Assembly (NCBI GenBank): GCA_010015745.1
Contig: ML978264.1
Span: 39,279 to 103,278 of the forward strand
Source: Setomelanomma holmii
Taxonomy: Eukaryota > Ascomycota > Dothideomycetes > Pleosporales > Phaeosphaeriaceae
Direction: 5' to 3'
Length of the DNA stretch: 64,000 nucleotides
The translations under genes and the position numbers were made by a program. Of this stretch, positions 22,850 to 32,516 are shown piece after piece (position 1 is the stretch's first letter; every line of letters begins with the position of its first letter). A model generated the notes under the pieces. The model had not been told where the DNA came from, searched no databases, and saw only the letters and a program-made list of their open reading frames with translations.

Positions 22850-23281
22850 CAGGTGCCCAGGGACAGAGCCTAAAATTATTGGGGTGAACATTCTTGTAGT
22901 CATTAGCCGAGCTGGCTCGATCCTGTAGCCAGAGGATACCACATACATGTAATGCGCCAGCAAACCACCATTAAACATCACACAGCCTTGCGGTAGCTTG
23001 GAGACATATCCGGTGCGAAGGAAGCTAGGTCACTTGACTTCTGTCGAGATGACGAGCTGTGATAGCGAGTGTCACGTGTTAGTACTTGCCGCGGCGTAGG
23101 TTTGGTTTGTTGACAGCTTCTTCTTTGCTCTCCTCTCCCACTCTCACTCCTGCCTCCCTCAAACCCCCCACTCTGTTGTCGATCGAAATTCGCTGCAACA
23201 GCTTGTTATCGCACACCAACATCGCAGCTGCCCCACTCGGCTGCAATCAGATTCTTTCCCGAATCGCGCGACAAATCTGTC
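22850..23281. other. Intergenic, no gene seen
   Basis: Spacer between the intact F-box-like gene and its decayed tandem copy. Nothing recognised. Confidence 0.45.
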
Positions 23282-24121
23282 ACGTCGCACACCAATCTCT
23301 TGACAATCCCACTTGAGCTGCGATTCAAGATCTACCATGATCTGGTGATGTCATCGCTAAATGACAACTGCGGGTCCGACATCACAGGCGCGTTCTTGGC
23401 TTGCCAACAGATACATGGAGAATTGGAGAACGAGTACATTTCGAAAGCACGACCAGTCCTCGAAGTCATGTACCGATGAAAGTCTTTACATCTAGGACTT
23501 GAATCACTCAATCTACATCTGGTCAACAGCGGTAACTTCATCGAGTCTATTCAGGTCGACTTCATTACGTTCCCTGCGGAAGCCTTGTCTATTTATGGGG
23601 ACATCTTGCGCGATACAGTCGCCTACGTCGTTATCGTCGAGTGCTTGCGCGCCGCCTTCCGCCTTTCAAATCACACCTTGAAGATCCTAATCTCCGGAGC
23701 GCCCGTCGGCATTACTCATCACCAAATTCATATGGTCTTCATGCTGAAGCTTGTATACGGGCTCGGTACACACGACGACGGATATCCCGCTTTCGGGTCA
23801 GCGAAACGTCTTGTCTTCCAGATTGAGATTGATTCGGGCTCTGATTGGCTTAAGCGTCTTGGTCAATATATGCACAAATCGTTTGCCCTTGAACCCTCGT
23901 TGTGGCAAATACATCATACTTGGCTAGCGGCACATGCAGACTTGAGAGCCGACCGATCGGGACCGTGGTTGCTGGGCGTCGATCTCGAAGCAGGCCTGCC
24001 CAAGGTTGACCGCCTTGCGGAATATGACGGGGTGGCTCAAGGTAATTGGGACAAGAAGGAAAGGCCATGGCGAGGAGAATTTATTTCCAAACAGCTTCAG
24101 TCTTTGTCTCTATCTACATGA
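23282..24121 (+). pseudogene. Decayed tandem copy of the F-box-like gene
   Basis: One reading frame runs from about 23282 to the TGA at 24119-24121. It opens TSHTNLLTIPLELRFKIYHDLVMSS, aligning with MSQHDQFPLLELPAELRLEIF of the neighbour; the position of the start Met is ACG. The frame then shows ACQQIHGELENEYISKARPVLE, parallel to SCREIHNALKENFITKVQPLL, and meets an in-frame TGA at 23477-23479. Beyond the stop the frame stays open for another 210 codons, so the second half (SIYGDILRDTVAYVVIVECLRAAF...) may still be translated from an inner ATG, but it would lack the F-box-like part. No splice sites bypass the stop. A lost start plus a premature stop make it a probable pseudogene. Confidence 0.7.
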
Positions 24122-24160
24122 AAACGAGATATAAGCTTGGCTGCGGATGGTATTATAGAT

Positions 24161-24203
24161 TGCCACACCGTGAAGAGAGCGAGATCTGATCTTCACGGTG
24201 GCA
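24161..24203. repeat. Short hairpin (inverted repeat)
   Basis: ACCGTGAAGA (24167-24176) pairs perfectly with TCTTCACGGT (24190-24199); TGCC/GGCA extends the stem past a 2-base bulge. The loop is 13 bases. It lies between two convergent genes, just after the decayed tandem copy. Confidence 0.6.
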
Positions 24204-24333
24204 GATACGAGCCCTCAACGGGGCCAGTAACGCAGGTTTATGGTAACGAAGAAACGTTGCTATCAGAATCGGGAATTTGGGTACCTTGGAGGGTTTTCTT
24301 TCCTTTTCTATACCTTCAGTGGAATTGCTACGC

Positions 24334-25320
24334 TCACTCTTCGAGCAACTTCAATCCCCTCTCCTTTCGCTCTTTCCATGTCTCTTTTCTATACTGCCTC
24401 AGCTTCTGCGTTGGTATATAATGCGCCTTAAATCCTCCCGCATTCTTCAAACACTCCGCGACATCATACTCCTTATTCAATTGCCCGTCCAGACTAATCC
24501 TAATGACATCGACATTCTGAAACAAAATCTTGCCATACCCGAACCACTCGTGATCTTGACTACACAAGAGTCCGCTGATATTCGAATCGATAAAGTTTGC
24601 TAGATACTTGGGCTCCAAGACAGTGGGGTTGTATCGTCTGCTATGTCGACTGCTTAGGGGAAAGCCGAACTCTGAAGGATCGATATCCGGTGGTGTTTCG
24701 ACGTTGATGTTGATTGTCTTGACCGTAGTACAGCGTCGACCAAAACCATCGCCACATTTTCCAATATACCCAATCTTGATGAAGCGCTCCAAGATACTGT
24801 ATACCTGCCAACTCATAGCCGGTCCAGCGCCATCGCCGATTTTAAAGCCCTTGTAATAACCATATTTGGTATACGGTCCGTCTACGCTGACGCCATCCTC
24901 CGTATGTCGTTCTTTATCACTGTGCCATCTTCCTGAGATCCGAAACGTGACATTGACTTTGTCAAGGCGGGTGCTCGGGGCTACGACGCGCGTCCATGTT
25001 GGCAGTGGCAGAATTTCTTCTACGATGATGACGTCCAGGTTGCATTCGTTTGCGTTGAGGCGCTGAATGTTTTCCAAGGTTTCGGATCGGAGTTGGCGAT
25101 TGGTGAGAAGAGCTCCGTAGGTGTTGGCGATTGGCGTTTCGGGGTGGTACAGGACGGTTGTGCACCAGCTTCCTAGTTTTGGCTCTTTGAGGATTTCGCG
25201 GCCTTGGATGAGATCGTCGAATGTGCTGTGGATATCTGGTCTTGGGTCGGTGTCAGACTGAATGACATATCCGAGAATGTTGTCGCGCAGTTCGCGGGGG
25301 ATTGTCGTTAGAGTTGGCAT
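24334..25320 (-). CDS. F-box-like fungal protein of unknown function
   Basis: Intronless, 328 codons: MPTLTTIPRELRDNILGYVIQ opens with the F-box-like IPRELRDNI helix, followed by ALLTNRQLRSETLENIQRL, the 'readout' segment usual in these ascomycete proteins, and a beta-rich remainder (VNVTFRISGRWHSD, TTVKTININVETPP). The C end is Lys/Glu-rich (RQYRKETWKERKERGLKLLEE). No membrane segment or signal peptide. It is only distantly related to the gene at 21956. A role as ubiquitin-ligase adaptor is possible from family knowledge, without direct evidence. A TATA-like AAATTCTTTATAAC lies about 30-45 bp upstream of the ATG, which speaks for a live gene. Confidence 0.72.
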   Translation of the reverse strand: MPTLTTIPRELRDNILGYVIQSDTDPRPDIHSTFDDLIQGREILKEPKLGSWCTTVLYHPETPIANTYGALLTNRQLRSETLENIQRLNANECNLDVIIVEEILPLPTWTRVVAPSTRLDKVNVTFRISGRWHSDKERHTEDGVSVDGPYTKYGYYKGFKIGDGAGPAMSWQVYSILERFIKIGYIGKCGDGFGRRCTTVKTININVETPPDIDPSEFGFPLSSRHSRRYNPTVLEPKYLANFIDSNISGLLCSQDHEWFGYGKILFQNVDVIRISLDGQLNKEYDVAECLKNAGGFKAHYIPTQKLRQYRKETWKERKERGLKLLEE

Positions 25321-26170
25321 GGTCTGAGTAGGAGAATCTGCTCGGAAAAAATTCTTTATAACTCGAAATTGGGGAAGTGTGAGGCATAGATGTCCATGGT
25401 TGTTATACCATAGTAGCTACCTATGCCTGCAGGGCTGGCAAGTTGTTGCCTGATGAAGGCTTGGAGGTGGGGCTGGCCGCCTGTCGCACCTGCATGCGAA
25501 CACGCACCTTGATCTCAACACATGCTTTCACAAACATCGGAGCGATACAAGAAATCATCTTTGCACAGCCAGGCCTAGCAACTCTCGAGCATCGTGTTGT
25601 CGTGCCCACAGTTGCCTGGTGGAGGGAGTTAAATGAACACCTGCCGAGAGGGTAGGAATTATCGGCAGGTCCTAAGGGTTCGGCCGGATCGTTCAGGCAA
25701 GAGTTCCAGACTTCGAGACTGCATATGGGTTTTCGTCGCTGTCTTCTTTTCGAGCTTTACGTGAGAGTCTGACGTTTGGTCGCTTATCATGCCGGTGGTC
25801 GATCAATGAGGTAGAGAACAGTTCCTCGCCCTGGTGTCGCCAGGAAGGTGCTAGCGTCGGGCTTAGGTCTGGGGAAACAACGAGCTCCGGCCCTCAACAC
25901 CCTACCACCGCCGTCTGTGGCTGTCGCTTTGCGCCCCGCGACTACATTGATGCAGGCTAGGTGTCTACACTAGCTTCAACAACATTTCAGCGATGCTAAA
26001 TTCCGCTACGATGCCGAAATCCGCCGTACGAGGTTCGGATGGCACACGCAGAACAACATCAGAAACGCGAGCAACGATGGCTGAGGGCCCGTAATTATAA
26101 AGAGAAGGCCACCATCCAGTCAATGTAGTTCGATACAAGCAAACACCTCACAAGTACTCTGCAATCTACA
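25321..26170. promoter_or_regulatory. Divergent upstream region, F-box-like gene / MmgE-PrpD gene
   Basis: 850 bp without a credible coding frame. TATA-like TATAAC at about 25359 on the side of the F-box-like gene and ATTATAAAGAG at about 26093 on the side of the PrpD-like gene are the only promoter-like elements I note. Confidence 0.45.
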
Positions 26171-27649
26171 ATGTCTTCCACAAAGAATCTACCAAGCAAC
26201 CCAGCCGGAATCACCGGCCAGCTCTGCAGCTGGATTACGAGCACCAACAATACGGAGATCCCGGAAGATGTGCTCGAACGAGCCAAATACCTGATACTGG
26301 ACGGTATCGCCTGTGCCTTCGTTGGCGCCCATCTGCCATGGTCTGAGACAGCTGCCAGGGCCCTTCTCAAGATGGAGCCACAAGGACAATGCTCTGTCAT
26401 AGGTTGGCAAGGCAGACAGCTTTCGCCCATGGCTGCGACCGTTCTCAATAGCACGTTCATCCAAGGTTTCGAGCTCGACGACTACCATTCCAAGGCGCCC
26501 TTGCACTCCAGTTCCCTGCTACTGCCTGCTCTGTTTGCGGCTGTACAGTCTGCATACTCGGAAACGAAGATCTTCACTGGAGCCGAGTTCATCAAGGCTT
26601 ACGTTGTTGGCTGCGAGATTGGGCCTCGAGTCGGTATGGCTTTGCATGGCGGTGACTTGCTTTCAAGAGGATGGCATAGCGGAGCCATCCAAGGACCATC
26701 TGCTGTCGCAGCTGCCACCGCGTCCCTACTTGGCCTTACTTCAGCCCAGGTCGAGTCGGCACTGGGAATTGCCTGCACTCAGGCCGGCGGTTTGATGGCA
26801 GCACAGTTTGGTTCTGATGCCAAGAGGATGCAGCATGGTTTCGCAGCTCGCAATGGGCTATTTGGCACTTTACTAGCACAAGAAGGATATACTGGAATTC
26901 AGGAAGTGTACGAAGTGCCTTATGGCGGCTTCCTTAGCTGCTTCAGTCAGGGTGCCTCGTTCGAACCAAAGTCACTTCCACAGGAGCTTGTGAGTGAACT
27001 CGGGAGTAGGTGGGAGATTGAGGGCGTTCGAGTGAAGCTCCATGCTGCCATGGCGGCGCTGCACGGCACAATCGACTGCGTGGAACATCTGCAAAAGACG
27101 AAACCAGAGCTCTTTGACCTAGGTAATCTTGGCAACATCGAGAGTGTCGTCACAAGGCACGGCAAGGCAGCGTACGAGCATGGAGGCTGGATTGCTCCCA
27201 CTGACAAGCCTTTGTCAAGCCTGGGAGCTCAGATGTCCATTCAGTACGCCGCAGCAGCTCAACTCCTCGACTCTGAGGTGCTCATGGCTCAGTTCGGAGC
27301 ATCGAAGCTCAACCGACCGGAAGTAGGGGAGCTTATGGCCAAAATTCATCCAAAGCATGACCCGTCCATCGATGTCAGTCAAGACAGCCTTTTCACAACA
27401 TACGTCGATGTCACGTTCAAGGACGGTACTAAAGCTAGCCATATGGTAGCAGCCGCGCGAGGTATCGACCCGCCTTGTAGCAACGAGGATATTGTTGAGA
27501 AATGGAGAGCGTTGACTAGAGATGTGTTGGACGAGGATAGGAGAGATCAGATCGAGAAGAAGGTGTTGAGTCTAGACACTTTGAGCGATGTTCTGGATTT
27601 GATGCCTTTGCTGGAGGGCAATGTAAAATGTCCGATCGATGTAGCATAA
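26171..27649 (+). CDS. MmgE/PrpD-family enzyme (2-methylcitrate dehydratase / cis-aconitate decarboxylase-like)
   Basis: Intronless, 492 codons. The protein is collinear with MmgE/PrpD: an all-helical first domain (SWITSTNNTEIPEDVLERAKYLILDGIACAFVGA), the conserved NSTFIQGFELDDYHSKAPLHSSSLLLPALFA segment with the active-site Asp/His neighbourhood, SRGWHSGAIQGPSAVAAATASLLGL, FGSDAKRMQHGFAARNG, and the lid/second domain ending in VEKWRAL..VLDLMPLL. PrpD enzymes dehydrate 2-methylcitrate; the same fold serves cis-aconitate decarboxylase (itaconate formation) in Aspergillus terreus and mammals. Which reaction applies cannot be read. No mitochondrial presequence is evident at the N terminus. The next genes downstream are also redox enzymes, but no transporter or regulator marks a clear cluster. 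Confidence 0.88.
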   Translation: MSSTKNLPSNPAGITGQLCSWITSTNNTEIPEDVLERAKYLILDGIACAFVGAHLPWSETAARALLKMEPQGQCSVIGWQGRQLSPMAATVLNSTFIQGFELDDYHSKAPLHSSSLLLPALFAAVQSAYSETKIFTGAEFIKAYVVGCEIGPRVGMALHGGDLLSRGWHSGAIQGPSAVAAATASLLGLTSAQVESALGIACTQAGGLMAAQFGSDAKRMQHGFAARNGLFGTLLAQEGYTGIQEVYEVPYGGFLSCFSQGASFEPKSLPQELVSELGSRWEIEGVRVKLHAAMAALHGTIDCVEHLQKTKPELFDLGNLGNIESVVTRHGKAAYEHGGWIAPTDKPLSSLGAQMSIQYAAAAQLLDSEVLMAQFGASKLNRPEVGELMAKIHPKHDPSIDVSQDSLFTTYVDVTFKDGTKASHMVAAARGIDPPCSNEDIVEKWRALTRDVLDEDRRDQIEKKVLSLDTLSDVLDLMPLLEGNVKCPIDVA

Positions 27650-27798
27650 CCGCACAAACGGGCGAATGAGAGCGATCTAAGACTTGTCACTCTCAATACG
27701 ATGTACATTGCTCAATTGTGAAGTTCAAGACGTGGGTAGCCTGATATACATCTTGACAAAAATGGTGATATCAGCCAATAGGCTCAACGTTATTATGG

Positions 27799-28092
27799 TT
27801 TTCGAAATACCTTGAGCCACCCAGATGAAGAGAAGATTGCCAAGTCTGCAAGAGACCGCCCCAACAACGCATCAAATCACTTCAAATTCTGTGGCAGCAT
27901 ACAGGTACGTATACGCAGTAGATCAAGAAAAGAAAAGAGACATATTTCTTACTTAAGACAATAGATAAATAGCTGTGCACTTAATAACTTTGATGAGGAC
28001 GCTAAAATATAGAGCCTTGGCGATTGTACGCTGACAGTACGAGAAATGCACCCTTGGGAAATCGATCTAGGTGGCTCAAGGTATTTCGAAAA
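27799..28092. repeat. Perfect 23-bp inverted repeat bounding ~250 bp, MITE-like
   Basis: The 23 bases at 27799-27821 recur exactly as reverse complement at 28070-28092 (core CGAAATACCTTGAGCCACC). Outside the arms, TTATGG (27793-27798) and CCATAA (28097-28102) are again complementary; inside, the next ~30 bases still show partial complementarity (AGATGA..TTGCCAAG against CTTGGGAAATCGATCT). No open frame of note lies between. This fits a short non-autonomous DNA element with terminal inverted repeats, though I find no target-site duplication. It fills most of the promoter of the AYR1-like gene, whose ATG is 133 bp past the right arm. Confidence 0.6.
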
Positions 28093-28224
28093 ACACCCAT
28101 AACTCCGGTCCGGTGCAACGGTACTTCCTTACGGCGCAGCACCACAATCACCTTAGCGTTACTCAACTCTACTTCGCAACATTGCAAATTTCACGCGCAG
28201 TCGAGTCACCTTGAAAACCGAACA

Positions 28225-29164
28225 ATGAAGTCCGTCTTGATCACTGGCTGCACCGATGGCGGCATCGGCTCCGTGCTCGCACTCACCTTCGCGCAGCGCG
28301 GTCTGCTCGTCTTCGCAGCCGCGCGAAAGCTCGCCAAAATGGCCAACCTCTCCAATCTGCCCAACGTCAAGCTCTTAGAGCTAGATGTCACCGACAGAGC
28401 TCAAGTCCAGGCAGCCGTTGCACTCGTGCGGAAAGAGACAGGCGGCACGCTTGACTACCTGGTCAATAATGCCGGTCAAACTCGCTACCTTCCCTTGCTC
28501 GATGAAGACTCCGACTTTGAAGAAGCCAAAGCCGTTTTCGACACTAATGTGTGGGGTCAATTGCGGATGGTGCAAGCCTTCGTGCCGTTGTTGACGGAGG
28601 CGAAGGGAACACTCGTGTATATCTCGAGTGGATCGGGGTATATCAACATGCCATGGAACGGTACGTGAGCGATCCTCTCCACAAATTAGAGACGACTAAC
28701 GAGAAAGGCACGTACGCGGCGTCCAAGCGCGCTGCAGAAATCATGTTCGACACCTTGCGCCTTGAGCTCAAGCCATTCGGCATCAGCGTGACCAGCGTCG
28801 TCACGGGACCCGTGAAATCGCAGATCCACTCACACATGGCGGACTTGAAGCTTCCTGAGAAGTCGCTTTACGCTGATGTTGAAGATACGATTAAGAAGCG
28901 TGCGGGTGGCGATGATGGCGCGCCGAGGATGGACACGCAGAAGTATACTGACACGGTGGTGAACAAGATCCTTGGGGGCGGACAGCTTAAAGTCTGGTGC
29001 GGGGCTAATATGTGGCTCGTAAATTTGATGGGGAACTGGGTGCCGAGTTTCATTGCGGTGAGTGCGATAGACTTTGGAACGAAGGGTGATTGATGACTAA
29101 CACTGCACAGGACAAACTGCTGGTCTTCGGCACGGGCATTGATGTCATGCTCAAGAGGAAGTAA
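28225..29164 (+). CDS. Short-chain dehydrogenase/reductase, AYR1-like
   Basis: Three exons (28225-28660, 28708-29057, 29111-29164), introns of 47 and 53 bp with GACTAAC branch sites; 279 residues. Rossmann motif ITGCTDGGIGSVLALTF, LDYLVNNAGQ, the catalytic Ser in YISSGSGY, and YAASK formed across the first intron give the classical SDR set Ser-Tyr-Lys. The C-terminal MWLVNLMGNWVPSFIADKLLVFGTGIDVMLKRK is a hydrophobic segment with a basic tail. Yeast Ayr1 is the NADPH-dependent 1-acyldihydroxyacetone-phosphate reductase on lipid droplets and ER; fungal genomes contain many relatives acting on other substrates, so function is tentative. The stop faces that of the GMC oxidase, 22 bp away. Confidence 0.88.
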
Positions 29165-29186
29165 GCAAGCGCTTGATTGTGCAAGG

Positions 29187-30977
29187 TTATGCCCTGGAAA
29201 GAATGGCGTCCGCAATCTTCCCAGCAATAGCATATACACTCGCAGTTAAATGGCCACTAATCTGTGTCGGAAACACACTTGCATCTACCACCCTCACGTT
29301 GTTCAACTCGTATACTTTTCCCTCAACATCTACCACTCCACCGAGCTCACGGCTCATCATCGTACACGTGCCCAACGGGTGAGAATTGCTCGCGTACGTG
29401 CTCTTGATCCAAGTTGCCCATGCTGGGTCGTTCCAGCTCGCGTGTTGAGGCACGACGTCGAAGCTAGGTGATACCTCGCCCGTGACATACTGTGAGAGTG
29501 GCGCTGTAGCAAAGAACTCACGGATTCGAATGGCGATTGCGGCTTGTACGTATATGTCGATTGAAAGCTGGAAAAAGTTGGGATTGATAGATGGCGCAAC
29601 GAGTGGGTTGGAAGAGTTGACGCGTAATGATCCGCGAGATAGCGGAAGAAGATTCCAGTATTGTGCAATGAAGGATGTCTGAACTGGGAACCAGAGTATT
29701 TCCGCTAAGGGCACCGTGCTAGTTGGGCTGAAGATGAGGTCGACTTGATGCTTTAGCAACTGCTCCTGTTTCTCCAGCGTCGTTACGCCAGGCTCGTAGT
29801 CTGCGAGAATGGTCGCTGCGTAGGCGCTTAAGTTGGCGCGAACTTCTTCGGTGATGACAGGTAGGTCAGTGGCGAAAAGATCGGACGCGGTAAGATATGT
29901 GACGAATGTTGCGTAGCCGGTCCAATTCGTTAACGAGTTATAAGCTATGCCATTGGCTGGCTGATCCATGAGGTTTCTGCCGACTGTCGGGCGTTCTATG
30001 ACTGTATCGATACCGAGAGACTGGAGGACCATGGGATTGCCGACTCCAGAGTGTTGGAGCAAAGCTGGCGATCGAAGCGAACCCGCTGCAAGAATAACTT
30101 CTTTGTTGGCATAGATGGTGTGAATGGTATTGCTGGAGGTCACGACCTCTACCCCAGTAGCCACAGCGTTTCCATCCTCGTCTTTCCTGCCATTCCATAC
30201 AATGCGTGTAGCAGTTGTGTTGAGGAATACTTCAAGATTTGGTCTGGACGCCGCAATCGGCCAGTAAAAAGCCCGAGCAGCATCCTCACGAATCTGTTCC
30301 TTCACTTTCAGCATCATGGGCCAAGTTGAGGACCCTCTCATGGTACCGCTCTCCGCGTCCGCATTGATTGGGTAGCCCAGCGCGTTTGTGGTTTGGTTGA
30401 TGATGTCGAATGCTCTCTGACCTGTCAAGAATGGCGTGAAACCCACATCGACCTCGCCTTTGTATCCGTGTATATCGTATTTGAAGCTCGCGCCATTTGT
30501 CTTCTGAGCTTCGTTTGGTACTTGAAAAGCTTCTTGGTTCACGTAGTATGGCCACAAGCTGTCCCAATTCCACCCATCATTGCCCAGCTCCTCCCACGCA
30601 TCAATTTGCGCTTTCTCAGCTCTCAGATAGGTCATTCCATTGATCACGGTCGTGCCACCCAACGCCTTGCCGGCAGGGAATTGCAGTCTTCGGTATGCAG
30701 TGTACTTTTGTGGCGCGCTTGTGTAACTCCAATCTACCGAGGTGCCGATGCCGGGACTGAACTCTGCGATCGATCTTGGAATCCGCGTGACATTGGGATT
30801 GTTGTATGCCGAGTCGCCTGCTTCAATGACCGCGATGGTCACATCTGGGTTGGCACTCAAGCGATTTGCCACGAGAAGACCAGCTGGACCGGCGCCGACA
30901 ATGACATAGTCGAATTTTGAACATGATGCCAGTATGCACGGTATTAAGTTCAGCATGGTGAAGATGCGTAAAGTCAT
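29187..30977 (-). CDS. Secreted GMC oxidoreductase (FAD-dependent)
   Basis: Intronless, 596 codons. The hydrophobic N end (MTLRIFTMLNLIPCILASC) looks like a signal peptide. FAD-binding motif DYVIVGAGPAGLLVANRLSANPDVTIAVIEAG, first GMC signature FPAGKALGGTTVINGMTYLR, second signature GSLRSPALLQHSGVG, and the C-terminal substrate domain with SNSHPLGTCTM and ISGHLTASVYAIAGKIAD, the latter two holding the catalytic His/His pair. Several N-glycosylation sequons (e.g. NVT, NQT, NTT, NWT). The family includes glucose oxidase, glucose dehydrogenase, aryl-alcohol oxidase and choline oxidase; the substrate is not predictable by eye. Such secreted flavoenzymes feed H2O2 or electrons to lignocellulose breakdown or host interaction. 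Start could also be Met8. Confidence 0.92.
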   Translation of the reverse strand: MTLRIFTMLNLIPCILASCSKFDYVIVGAGPAGLLVANRLSANPDVTIAVIEAGDSAYNNPNVTRIPRSIAEFSPGIGTSVDWSYTSAPQKYTAYRRLQFPAGKALGGTTVINGMTYLRAEKAQIDAWEELGNDGWNWDSLWPYYVNQEAFQVPNEAQKTNGASFKYDIHGYKGEVDVGFTPFLTGQRAFDIINQTTNALGYPINADAESGTMRGSSTWPMMLKVKEQIREDAARAFYWPIAASRPNLEVFLNTTATRIVWNGRKDEDGNAVATGVEVVTSSNTIHTIYANKEVILAAGSLRSPALLQHSGVGNPMVLQSLGIDTVIERPTVGRNLMDQPANGIAYNSLTNWTGYATFVTYLTASDLFATDLPVITEEVRANLSAYAATILADYEPGVTTLEKQEQLLKHQVDLIFSPTSTVPLAEILWFPVQTSFIAQYWNLLPLSRGSLRVNSSNPLVAPSINPNFFQLSIDIYVQAAIAIRIREFFATAPLSQYVTGEVSPSFDVVPQHASWNDPAWATWIKSTYASNSHPLGTCTMMSRELGGVVDVEGKVYELNNVRVVDASVFPTQISGHLTASVYAIAGKIADAILSRA

Positions 30978-31413
30978 GATGGCTTTTGTCCAAATGCCTT
31001 GTGCCGAGGGGTTGCTGCTCTTTTTACCTGGATGGCGGATGTAAGGCGTCCTACCTACATGGGTGAAGGGTGGTGATTGGTGGGGTACCTCGCGGGAAAA
31101 TCATCCTGCATAATATTCCACCGCGTTGAGAAACAACGTCGAGAAGATCGGCGCGTGATCATACCGAAGATCCGGGAAAGGCGCGATGGTGAACGCATCA
31201 GTGAAAGATAACCGCTCACCATTTGCAACAACAATGGCCAGCGGCCAGGAAGTAATTGAATCCTCCCTGCCTTTTCCCACCGGGCAGTCCTTTCTGGCAT
31301 ACTCAACAACTATAACTATCAACTGCCCGCGATCGACCTTTCAACTGCTATTGCGCCTCATCAGAACCTCCAGAGAGCAACTTGACGAGGATGTCGTTCT
31401 CCGTAGCGGATAA
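30978..31413. other. Intergenic, no gene seen
   Basis: Upstream of the GMC oxidase gene. Short overlapping frames only. Confidence 0.45.
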
Positions 31414-32058
31414 AAGCGCTCAACCCTACGAGACACCAATCCGTACGAACTCGTTCTTTACACACTTCAACTGGATATTCGCTATATCATCTACCACTTT
31501 CTGGAGCTTCCACCTATCTCGCTAGAATCCCACGGTCTGGTCCTATCTTGCCATGAAGCGTACGCCGAGACTGAGCAACGTGCATGACGCCAGCTCAATC
31601 AATTCTCGACCGATGTGCGAGCCATGGAGAACGAGAACCGCTGTCATCACATCCTGCCCAAGTTCGACCTAGATGCAAATTACTTCACTCTATCCCGCCT
31701 TGACATTACAACTCAAATCGAGAACTGCAAGCGCCTCTACTATAGCGCTAGCATTAGGCGGCTGGCCGGAGGCTGCTTCGCGAAGATCGCGTTCAACTGC
31801 GTCACCGCTAAAGAGCACCGAGAATTCGTCAACGTGCACAAGCCGAGCGAAGTTGGCGCGTACCCTGCCACGGAGCGGAATGAAGCTTTCTTGGTATACG
31901 GTGCTTATACCATGCTTCGCCAAGCCATTGGTGGCTTGATGGACATGATCCAGTCGAACGAGTCCAGCACGGCCAAACCAGGACGTGGGAATCGGGAGCC
32001 GCTAGCCTGGCTTCCTGTCCAGACCAATGCCATCGAAACCCGTTGGGGAAACTTATGA
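31414..32058 (+). pseudogene. Remnant of an F-box-like/2EXR-type gene with an in-frame stop
   Basis: A single frame bounded by a TAA at 31411 reads NPYELVLYTLQLDIRYIIYHFLELPPISL, then LVLSCHEAYAETEQRA, a TGA at 31585-31587, and continues without further stop for 156 codons (RQLNQFSTDVRAMENENRCHHILPKFDLD...) to the TGA at 32056-32058. The pattern 'ELVLY...SCHEAYAET' is that of ascomycete F-box-like receptors in which a short helix precedes a 'SCRQ(A/I)..E' segment. There is no ATG in the frame before the stop and no GT-AG pair that removes the stop. The 3' half alone could be expressed from the ATG at 31624. I read it as a decayed gene; the family call is weaker than for the other two. Confidence 0.5.
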
Positions 32059-32516
32059 ACGATCGATTCCGGGCAGTTCAGCAAGTTCGAGATCGTAGAG
32101 GTATCAAATGGCGAGAAAATGAGTGGTAGGGGTATACGGGCCCGGCCAGCAGGATATACAGGATTCATCCTGCGAGATGTTTGCCATGCAAACAATCGCT
32201 CTGGGTCGTTGTCCTTGTCCTCATGCTGCCCATGGGTTGATGGCATTGATCCGCTTTCATTTTGAGCAGCATAGGAGCGGGAGAGGGATGAGCAGGAGTG
32301 GATACGCGTGTGGCAGTTGAAAGGGTTGGGGTAAGCCTCTTGAGCGTATGTCTGTCTGGTGAGGGATGTTTGATTCTGAGACTGTTGATTGCCCCAGTTG
32401 ATTGTGACTAATCGACCAATCCGGATCTAGAATACCTGGCTGTTGCCGTCCTTGAGTTGAGAAACCTTTACTTTCAATGCGATTGGTCGCGCTGAAGTCT
32501 GTGCGAGCCGGCGGAT
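32059..32516. other. Intergenic, no gene seen
   Basis: 3' flanks of the broken gene and of YIH1. Nothing recognised. Confidence 0.45.

Noticed and set aside
28024..28224. Upstream extension of the AYR1-like protein
   Set aside because: Frame is open but includes the inverted-repeat arm and lacks SDR homology; the Rossmann motif begins right after the ATG at 28225.
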